A stretch of 37,535 bases of DNA from Bacteroidales bacterium (lineage in GTDB: Bacteria; Bacteroidota; Bacteroidia; Bacteroidales; F082): assembly GCA_024709145.1 (NCBI GenBank), contig JANJXG010000099.1:1-37535 (forward strand). The letters run 5' to 3'. The notes beneath the pieces are model-generated. The model was not told the origin of the DNA. It did no database searches and saw only the letters and a list, made by a program, of their open reading frames with translations. Positions within the stretch are counted from its first letter, which is position 1; every line of letters begins with the position of its first letter. The position numbers and the translations under genes are program-made. Of this stretch, positions 31,897 to 37,535 are shown in pieces.

Positions 31897-31926
31897 CAAA
31901 CATACACAAACAAATTCAGTTTCAAA
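31897..31926 (-). promoter_or_regulatory. Candidate promoter of the acyl-CoA synthetase gene
   Basis: On the minus strand TTTG (31923-31926) and TATGTTTG (31897-31904) are 18 bp apart, a good -33/-7 match. The inferred start near 31890 gives a leader of about 52 nt. Confidence 0.6.
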
Positions 31927-32011
31927 AATATTCAGTCAAGACAGACGGGCTGAATTCAAAAAAAATTTCCCTTTTGCGTTGTCATGCTGATTTCAGCAAC
32001 GGACTGGCTGA

Positions 32012-32779
32012 TTATATCACTTTGTGGATCATGGCCGCAGCGGCCTGGGCTGTCGGCATGATTACCAGATCGTGAATGCTGACGTGCGGGGGTACATTGG
32101 CGCAGTACCAGATGGCATCGGCTACATCTTTGGCATCCAAAGGTTTAAAACCTTTGTAAACGTTTTTAGCCCGGTTGATGTCGCCATGAAAGCGCACTTC
32201 GGAAAAAGCTGTTTCCACAGCGCCGGGTGCTATTTGTGTAACCCTGATACCAAAAGTGTAGAGGTCCATCCGCATGGCTTTTGTTAAGCCGTCGACGGCA
32301 AATTTGGTTGCATTGTACACATTGCCGTTGGGATACGCTTCTTTTCCTGCAATCGATCCCAGGTTGATGATGTGTCCTGCACCTTGTTCAACCATCAGGG
32401 GTGTGATGGCCCGGCTCACATACAGCAAGCCTTTGAGGTTGGTGTCAATCATAACTTCCCAGTCGTCGACCAGCGCCTGATGAACGGGCTCGAGTCCTGA
32501 AGCCAGGCCGGCGTTGTTGACGAGCAGATCAATCCGAAGCCCGTTGGTTTTGATGTAATCTGCGATGTTGTTGCCTGCGTTGCGGTCGCGGACGTCGATG
32601 TTGAGAACATCAACCCTGACAGGGTAGGAAGCTTTCACTTCCAGTAGTTTTTCCATTCTTCTGGCCACAAGAACCAGGTTCCAGCCTTCGCCGGCAAATT
32701 TTTCGGCTGTTGCGAGTCCGATGCCACTGCTGGCACCGGTTATCAAAGCCGTGCGGGGGGTGTTTTGGCTGTTATTCAT
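32012..32779 (-). CDS. Short-chain dehydrogenase/reductase (SDR)
   Basis: A 255-residue classical SDR oxidoreductase, probably NADP-dependent. The nucleotide-binding motif TGASSGIG is at 14-21, followed by LVLVARR (Arg39, Arg40 favouring NADP). NNAG is at 88-91, and the catalytic Ser142, Tyr155 and Lys159 occur in the NATKF context. The closest relatives by look are YdfG-type 3-hydroxy acid/serine dehydrogenases, but the substrate cannot be set. The ATG at 32779 overlaps the purL stop by 8 bp, so it is translated from the purL message although no purine role is evident. The alternative start at 32815 would lie inside purL. The 173 bp after the stop hold the acyl-CoA synthetase promoter. Confidence 0.9.
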   Translation of the reverse strand: MNNSQNTPRTALITGASSGIGLATAEKFAGEGWNLVLVARRMEKLLEVKASYPVRVDVLNIDVRDRNAGNNIADYIKTNGLRIDLLVNNAGLASGLEPVHQALVDDWEVMIDTNLKGLLYVSRAITPLMVEQGAGHIINLGSIAGKEAYPNGNVYNATKFAVDGLTKAMRMDLYTFGIRVTQIAPGAVETAFSEVRFHGDINRAKNVYKGFKPLDAKDVADAIWYCANVPPHVSIHDLVIMPTAQAAAAMIHKVI

Positions 32780-35700
32780 TGTCGTGCAACATGCTGTCGA
32801 TCCAGTTACGGGCATTCACAAAGGCTTCTATCCAGGGCGTTACCTCATCCTGACGTCGGTTTTCGGGGTAATAAGCCCACTGCCAGGGCAGGAAGGCGCG
32901 CTCGAGGTGAGGCATCATGGCCAGGTGACGGCCGTTGTTGGAGCAGATGGCTGCCGTGGCCCAGTCGCTGCCATTGGGATTACCCGGATATTCTTCCTGT
33001 CCGTAGTGCATCACAATTTTGTAATTATCCTTGTAGCAAGGGAAATAAAACTTTCCTTCACCGTGGGCAACCCACACGCCAAGACGTTTGCCGGAGAGGC
33101 TGCCAAGCATCACCGAGTTGTTTTCGGGTATGTCGACATTCAGGAAGGCAGACTCGAATTTGCCCGAGTCGTTGTGCAGCATCCTGATGCGCTCGGGGTG
33201 TTCGGGATAGATGAGGTTGAGCTCAACCATCAGCTGGCAACCGTTGCAGACACCTAGGCTGAGGGTGTCTTCGCGGGCATAAAAGTCGTCGAGGGCTTTT
33301 TTTGCTTTCTCATTAAAGAGGAAAGCGCCTGCCCAACCCTTTGCCGAGCCCAGGACGTCGGAATTGGAAAATCCGCCAACGAAAACGATCATGTTTACAT
33401 CCTGCAGGTTCTCCCTGCCGGTGATCAGATCGGTCATGTGGACATCTTTCACGTCGAAACCTGCCAGGTGAAGGGCGTAGGCCATTTCGCGGTCGCCGTT
33501 CACACCTTTTTCCCTGATGATGGCCGCCCGGATGCCCGAGGCATGACGTCTTTTCAGGTCAAGCTGATACTGCGCGGCCTTTCCGGTGAAAGTGTGGTTG
33601 AAACTGAAGACGAGGTCTTGCTTTTTGAAGTTTTTATAACGCTGAAGTGCCAGTTGTTCGCCACTTTGACGGCGGTCGAGCAGGTAGGACGACTTGAACC
33701 AGGTGTCGCGCAACTGGTTGATGTCGAACACATAACGCTCGTTGTTGTGGTGGAGGTGAATAAACCTTTCGGCAATAAGCTGTCCGATGGCAACAAAGGT
33801 GATTCCCGCATCGGAAAGAAGTTTTTGAGCCGCATCACCCGAAGGTACCTGCACAACAATGGCCGGTTGCTCGCTGAACAGCAGCTTGACCAGCTGGATT
33901 TCGTTCCAGTGGTCGAGGTTGATTTTCATGCCATAGTCGGTGTTGGCAAAATTCATTTCGAGCAAGGTGGTGATAAGCCCTCCGGCTGATACATCATGAC
34001 CGCTGAGCACCAGGCCTTTGCCGATCAGTTGCTGCACTGCATCAAAGGCTTTGGCGAAGTAGGCAGGATCGGTGACATCGGGTGCTTCGTGACCAATTTT
34101 TTGCTGTGATTGTGCCAGACTCGAACCGCCAAGATGGAACACATCCTGCGAAAGATCGATGTAAAGCAATTGCGACTGGAGGTCGGGTCTGAGCAGGGGC
34201 GACACGGTTTTCCTGATATCCGCCACCTCTCCCACGGCAGTCACGATCACCGTTCCGGGAGCCAGCACCTTGTGCCCGTCGGGATATTTCTGCGTCATCG
34301 ACAGGGAGTCTTTGCCTGTAGGCACATTGATGCCCAGTTCGATGCAGAAGTCGCTCAAGGCTTTCACTGCTTTGTAAAGCCGGGCATTTTCGCCTTCGTT
34401 TTTGGCAGGCCACATCCAGTTGGCGCTGAGTGAGATGCCCCGGAGTCCATCTTCGATCGGTGCCCAGATGATGTTGGTGAGGGCTTCGGCAACAGCCAGA
34501 CGTGAGCCTTTGCGTTCGTCGATGAGGGCTGCCACGGGTGCATGTCCGAGGGCGGTGGCAATGCCTTTGATGCCTTGATAGTCGAGGGTCACCACGCCCA
34601 GGTTGTTGAGCGGCAGCTGCACCGGTCCGATGGTTTGCTGTGTGGCCACCCTGCCTGTGACGGAGCGGTCCACTTTGTTGGTCAGCCAGTCTTTGCAGGC
34701 AACGGCCTCGAGCTGCAAAACGCTCTGCAGGTTGGCATGCACATGCTCTGAGGAGGTTTTCAGGGGAGCAAAGCTGTATTTTTTCGATTTGTCGGTAAGC
34801 ACCGTTTTGGGCGGCTTACCAAAGAGGTGATCCATTTTGAGGTCGATGGGGCAGCTGCCATCAGCACTCATAAAACGCAGCTGATGGTCGCCGGTGGCTT
34901 CGCCTGCCACATACATGGGCGAGCGCTCCCTTTCAGCGGTTTGTTGCAACAGATTCAGGTGAACAGGGTCGATGACCAATCCCATTCTTTCCTGCGACTC
35001 ATTGCCGATAATTTCTTTTTCTGAGAGCGTCGGGTCGCCCACGGGAAGCTTGTCGATGTGGATGATGCCCCCTGTTTCTTCGATGAGTTCCGAAAGGCTG
35101 TTGAGGTGTCCGCCTGCTCCGTGGTCATGGATGGAGCGGAGGGGATTCTGACCGCTTTCGGCCATGGCTCTGATGACGTTGCAGACCCTTTTTTGCATCT
35201 CGGGATTGGCACGCTGCACGGCATTGAGCTCGATGGCATGACTGAACTGACCGGTATCGACACTCGAAACGGCGCCGCCACCCATGCCGATGCGGTAGTT
35301 GTCGCCGCCAAGCACCACCACCTGATCGCCCGGCTTCGGACTGTCCTTGAGGCTGCCGGAGGCTGGTGCAAAACCCACGCCACCGGCCAGCATGATCACT
35401 TTGTCGTAACCGAAATGTGTCTCTTCGGCCTGTTCAAAGGTGAGCAGACTGCCATTGATCAGGGGCTGACCAAATTTGTTGCCAAAGTCGGAGGCGCCGT
35501 TGGAGGCTTTGATGAGGATGGATTCGGGTGACTGGTAAAGCCATTTGCGGGGAGGCTGTTGTTCCCAGGGTCTGTTTTCGATGCTTCGCGGGTAGGAGGT
35601 CATGTAAACGGCAGTGCCCGCAAGCGGGATGCTGCCTTTGCCACCGGCCATCCTGTCGCGTATCTCACCACCGGTGCCGGTGGCTGCGCCGTTGAAGGGT

Positions 35701-36467
35701 TCAACAGTGGTGGGAAAATTGTGTGTCTCGGCCTTGAGCGAGATCACGGTTTCGAGGTCCCGGGTTTCAAAGAAGTCGGGCTGATGCTGGGTGCGCGGAG
35801 CAAATTGCTCAACAACAGGCCCTTTGATGAAAGCTACATTGTCCTTGTAGGCCGAAACAAGTCTGTTGGGATGGGTAGAAGCAGTTTTTTTGATGAGTCC
35901 GAAGAGTGTTTCGGGCATTGTTTTGTTGTCGATGACAAAGGTGCCGTTGAAGATTTTATGCCGGCAGTGTTCGGAGTTTACCTGGGCAAAGCCATAGAGC
36001 TCACTGTCGGTAAGTTTCCGGCCTATGCTTTGTGAAATCTCCTGCAGATAGGTGATTTCATCGTCGCTGAGCGCCAGTCCGTGCTCCTTGTTATATTGTT
36101 GGATGTCGTCGACATAGCTCAGTTTTTCGGGTTCGATGTGCACTTCAAAAATATGCTGATCGAGCTGTGGGTATTGTTGTTGAAGCATGGGGTCGAAAGT
36201 GCCGGCAGCTTTTTCTCTGGCAACAAATTCTTCGATTCGGCTTATGCCGCTCAGCCCCATGGTGCGCGTGATCTCCACGGCGTTGGTGCTCCAGGGGGTG
36301 ATCATCTCGCGACGCGGTCCGGTGAAGGGCGCTTTGATTGTTTTTTCGCTGAGTAAGACGGCATTGCCGAAGAGCCAGCAAAGTTTCTGAATGGATTCTT
36401 TCGATTGCTTCTGGTTGGTTTCCAGTGCTATGATTCCGTTTTCCGAGGCTTTAAAAAAAAGTATCAT
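32772..36467 (-). CDS. purL: Phosphoribosylformylglycinamidine synthase, single-chain
   Basis: PurL converts FGAR, ATP and glutamine to FGAM, the fourth step of purine synthesis. At 1231 residues this is the large single-polypeptide form, not the split PurS/PurL/PurQ form. Order: an N-terminal PurS-like part (about 1-150), an AIRS-type synthase core with [45 protein letters not shown] and [14 protein letters not shown], a second AIRS-like half (STNWMWP-like [20 protein letters not shown]), and a C-terminal class I glutaminase with nucleophile Cys in LGVCNGCQL and a HGEGKF segment. The region is visibly more GC-rich than its neighbours. ATG 36467 is chosen over 36494 because it begins the conserved MILFFKA. 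It heads the SDR operon. Confidence 0.97.
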   Translation of the reverse strand: MILFFKASENGIIALETNQKQSKESIQKLCWLFGNAVLLSEKTIKAPFTGPRREMITPWSTNAVEITRTMGLSGISRIEEFVAREKAAGTFDPMLQQQYPQLDQHIFEVHIEPEKLSYVDDIQQYNKEHGLALSDDEITYLQEISQSIGRKLTDSELYGFAQVNSEHCRHKIFNGTFVIDNKTMPETLFGLIKKTASTHPNRLVSAYKDNVAFIKGPVVEQFAPRTQHQPDFFETRDLETVISLKAETHNFPTTVEPFNGAATGTGGEIRDRMAGGKGSIPLAGTAVYMTSYPRSIENRPWEQQPPRKWLYQSPESILIKASNGASDFGNKFGQPLINGSLLTFEQAEETHFGYDKVIMLAGGVGFAPASGSLKDSPKPGDQVVVLGGDNYRIGMGGGAVSSVDTGQFSHAIELNAVQRANPEMQKRVCNVIRAMAESGQNPLRSIHDHGAGGHLNSLSELIEETGGIIHIDKLPVGDPTLSEKEIIGNESQERMGLVIDPVHLNLLQQTAERERSPMYVAGEATGDHQLRFMSADGSCPIDLKMDHLFGKPPKTVLTDKSKKYSFAPLKTSSEHVHANLQSVLQLEAVACKDWLTNKVDRSVTGRVATQQTIGPVQLPLNNLGVVTLDYQGIKGIATALGHAPVAALIDERKGSRLAVAEALTNIIWAPIEDGLRGISLSANWMWPAKNEGENARLYKAVKALSDFCIELGINVPTGKDSLSMTQKYPDGHKVLAPGTVIVTAVGEVADIRKTVSPLLRPDLQSQLLYIDLSQDVFHLGGSSLAQSQQKIGHEAPDVTDPAYFAKAFDAVQQLIGKGLVLSGHDVSAGGLITTLLEMNFANTDYGMKINLDHWNEIQLVKLLFSEQPAIVVQVPSGDAAQKLLSDAGITFVAIGQLIAERFIHLHHNNERYVFDINQLRDTWFKSSYLLDRRQSGEQLALQRYKNFKKQDLVFSFNHTFTGKAAQYQLDLKRRHASGIRAAIIREKGVNGDREMAYALHLAGFDVKDVHMTDLITGRENLQDVNMIVFVGGFSNSDVLGSAKGWAGAFLFNEKAKKALDDFYAREDTLSLGVCNGCQLMVELNLIYPEHPERIRMLHNDSGKFESAFLNVDIPENNSVMLGSLSGKRLGVWVAHGEGKFYFPCYKDNYKIVMHYGQEEYPGNPNGSDWATAAICSNNGRHLAMMPHLERAFLPWQWAYYPENRRQDEVTPWIEAFVNARNWIDSMLHDNE

Positions 36468-36507
36468 ACGGTGGTTCTTTGTATGGCAATCCACAGGAAA
36501 GCCGGCA

Positions 36508-36515
36508 CAAAGATA
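36508..36515 (-). promoter_or_regulatory. -7 promoter box of purL
   Basis: On the minus strand this reads TATCTTTG, an exact TAnnTTTG, 40 bp before the ATG at 36467. No clear -33 element is present. It lies about 190 bp from the repeat array. Confidence 0.5.
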
Positions 36516-36707
36516 GAAAATGATGCTTATCCGCAGCCTGTTTTTTTGAGGTTTTGAAGGAGGGGGGGTGTGGAAAATTCAATGATTCGGGATTCAAAGA
36601 TTCAAGAATCTATCCGAAAGCTTTCGTATTTGCTCCGGGATGAGGTTGAAGGGCTATTCACTTCGGCTGTGTTGCCAAAAGCCAATATCCAATAGCCAAA
36701 AGCATCC

Positions 36708-37127
36708 TTTTGCCAGAAGGAGGAATCGTTTTGCCAGAAGCACGAATCGTTTTGCCAGAAGCACGAATCGTTTTGCCAGAAGCAGGATTCATTTTGCCAG
36801 AAGGAGGAATCCTTTTGCCAGAAGCACGAATCGTTTTGCCAGAAGCACGAATCGTTTTGCCGGAAGGAGAAATCGTTTTGCCAGAAGCACGATTCATTTT
36901 GCCAGAAGGAGGTATCGTTTTGCCAGAAGGAGGTATCGTTTTGCCAGAAGCACGAATCGTTTTGCCAGAAGGAGGAATCGTTTTGCCAGAAGGAAGAATC
37001 GTTTTGCCAGAAGCACGAATCGTTTTGCCAGAAGCACGAATCATTTTGCCAGAAGGAGGAATCGTTTTGCCTGAAGGAGGAATCGTTTTGCCTGAAGCAG
37101 GATTCATTTTGCCAGAAGCCCGCTGCG
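36708..37127. repeat. Tandem array A: 20 units of 21 bp
   Basis: Twenty head-to-tail units without any indel: every unit starts 21 bp after the previous one. The unit is TTTTGCCAGAAG followed by a nine-base variable half, mainly CACGAATCG or GAGGAATCG, less often CAGGATTCA, GAGGTATCG or CACGATTCA. The first 12 bases are almost invariant; changes are A8 to G in unit 8 and to T in units 18 and 19. The last unit ends in CCCGCTGCG. Since 21 bp is two helical turns, the T4 tracts all face the same side of the DNA. Confidence 0.95.
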
Positions 37128-37130
37128 TAA

Positions 37131-37234
37131 GCCCTAAACCGCTCAAGCTCTCAACTCCTAAACCCTTACGCAGTTTGCCAAAAGCCAATAGCCAGGCGCC
37201 AAAAGCCTCATTTTACCAGAAGCACGAATCTTTT
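37131..37234. repeat. 104-bp direct repeat, copy 1
   Basis: The module starts GCCCTAAACC, runs through CTCAAGCTCTCAACTC and GCCAGGCGCCAAAAGCC, and ends with a lone array-A-like unit (TTTTACCAGAAGCACGAATC) and TTTT. By eye it differs from copy 2 at five positions. It directly follows tandem array A. Confidence 0.93.
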
Positions 37235-37302
37235 AGCCGGAAGCTATATCGGAAGACAGGGATCAGTGGTCGGTGGTCGGTCACTTCAACAGAAAGGAAA
37301 TT

Positions 37303-37407
37303 GCGTCGGTAAGGTTGGAGAAGACGTCGGTAAGGTTGGAGAAGGCGTCAGCAAGGTTGGAGAACGCGTCAGCAAGGTTGGAGAAGGCGTCGGTAAGGTT
37401 GAACAAA
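37303..37407. repeat. Tandem array B: 5 units of 21 bp, different sequence
   Basis: Five head-to-tail units of GCGTCGGTAAGG plus TTGGAGAAG with small changes (GTCAGCAAGG in units 3 and 4, ACGTCGG in unit 2, a diverged end TTGAACAAA in unit 5). A sixth, decayed unit may follow (37408-37428). The sequence is unrelated to array A, but the 21-bp period is the same. Confidence 0.9.
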
Positions 37408-37431
37408 ATGTCAGTGACTTTTAAAACGTCA

Positions 37432-37535
37432 GCCCTAAACCACTCAAGCTCTCAACTCTTAAACCCTTAAGCAATTTGCCAAAAGCCAGTAGCCAGGCGC
37501 CAAAAGCCTCATTTTACCAGAAGCACGAATCTTTT
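37432..37535. repeat. 104-bp direct repeat, copy 2 (cut by the window edge)
   Basis: This near-identical copy of the module at 37131-37234 lies exactly 301 bp downstream. It directly follows array B and runs into the end of the window with the array-A-like unit and CTTTT, so its full length is unknown and the island probably continues. Confidence 0.92.

Larger units (their letters stand above)
36468..37535. other. Gene-free repeat island (1,068 bp, continues past the window)
   Basis: No credible gene occurs from the purL start to the window end. The stretch contains the purL promoter box, a short run of GATTC-like repeats around 36584-36612, a 20-unit tandem array (36708-37127), two copies of a 104-bp module (37131-37234 and 37432-37535), and a second tandem array (37303-37407). 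Fragments such as GCCAAAAGCCAATAGCC recur between them. Long open frames here come only from the 21-bp period, a multiple of three, and none begins with ATG. Confidence 0.85.

Noticed and set aside
36708-37127. Possible CRISPR array
   Set aside because: The repeats abut directly with no unique spacers, the unit is too short and no cas gene is present.
36640-37312. Long open frames in the repeat array, on both strands, encoding heptad-like repeats (LPEARIV, FARSTNR, SGKTIRA)
   Set aside because: A 21-bp period without stops opens several frames at once. None starts with ATG, one is broken by TGA in units 18 and 19, and most changes between units alter the amino acid.

Overview
The window reads as a chromosomal segment of a Bacteroidota bacterium, probably an anaerobic or facultative Bacteroidales-type lineage. 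Four things point there. Conserved Bacteroidota families are present (DUF5606, DUF3822, DUF2279, DUF2795, the HsdR-N-domain protein near holA, the short AMP nucleosidase, a partnerless FtsE-like ATPase). TAnnTTTG promoter boxes recur at gene starts. Shine-Dalgarno sequences are mostly weak or absent. A ferredoxin-type 2-oxoacid oxidoreductase implies anaerobic carbon metabolism. I recognise no phage, insertion sequence, CRISPR array, rRNA or tRNA.

Layout. 1-3.0 kb (+): the end of an Hsp15-like S4 protein, an exported endonuclease/phosphatase-fold lipoprotein, a LuxR-type regulator whose receiver lacks the phospho-acceptor Asp, an orphan ThiS-like carrier and an FtsE-like ATPase. 3.0-5.25 kb (-): two overlapping GT4-type glycosyltransferases. 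5.3-7.1 kb (+): murB, a DUF2752 protein and a TM2 protein. 7.1-10.3 kb: pyrD, a DUF5606 protein, a DUF2279 protein and a pabA/trpG-type amidotransferase. 10.5-16.8 kb: an outer-membrane porin (+) converging on a four-gene minus-strand operon: sodium/solute symporter, class III CoA-transferase, KorA-like subunit, and a KorB subunit fused to a gamma domain. 17.1-22.3 kb (+): a CDF metal exporter, a large secreted protein of unknown function, an O-methyltransferase-like protein, a MacB/LolD-type ATPase, a PduO-type cobalamin adenosyltransferase and a DUF2795 protein. 22.3-28.0 kb (-): rsmD, DUF3822, an anchored unknown protein, a TPR hybrid histidine kinase and an HsdR-N-domain protein. 28.2-30.0 kb (+): AMP nucleosidase and holA. 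30.0-36.5 kb (-): a long-chain acyl-CoA synthetase, an SDR oxidoreductase and a single-chain purL. 36.5-37.5 kb: a gene-free island of 21-bp tandem repeats.

How the genes work together. Much of the window is housekeeping: pyrimidine and purine nucleotides (pyrD, purL, AMP nucleosidase), cell wall (murB), ribosome and replication (rsmD, holA), folate or tryptophan (pabA-like) and cobalamin. The stand-out metabolic unit is the symporter/CoA-transferase/2-oxoacid oxidoreductase operon. All of its junctions overlap by 8-20 bp, so it should be translationally coupled. I infer uptake of a small carboxylate, CoA transfer, and ferredoxin-linked 2-oxoacid chemistry; the substrate cannot be read from sequence.

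The stand-out DNA structure is the 36.7-37.5 kb island. It holds 20 head-to-tail 21-bp units in perfect register, a second unrelated tandem repeat with the same 21-bp period, and a 104-bp module that occurs twice 301 bp apart. A copy of that module runs into the window edge, so the island probably continues.
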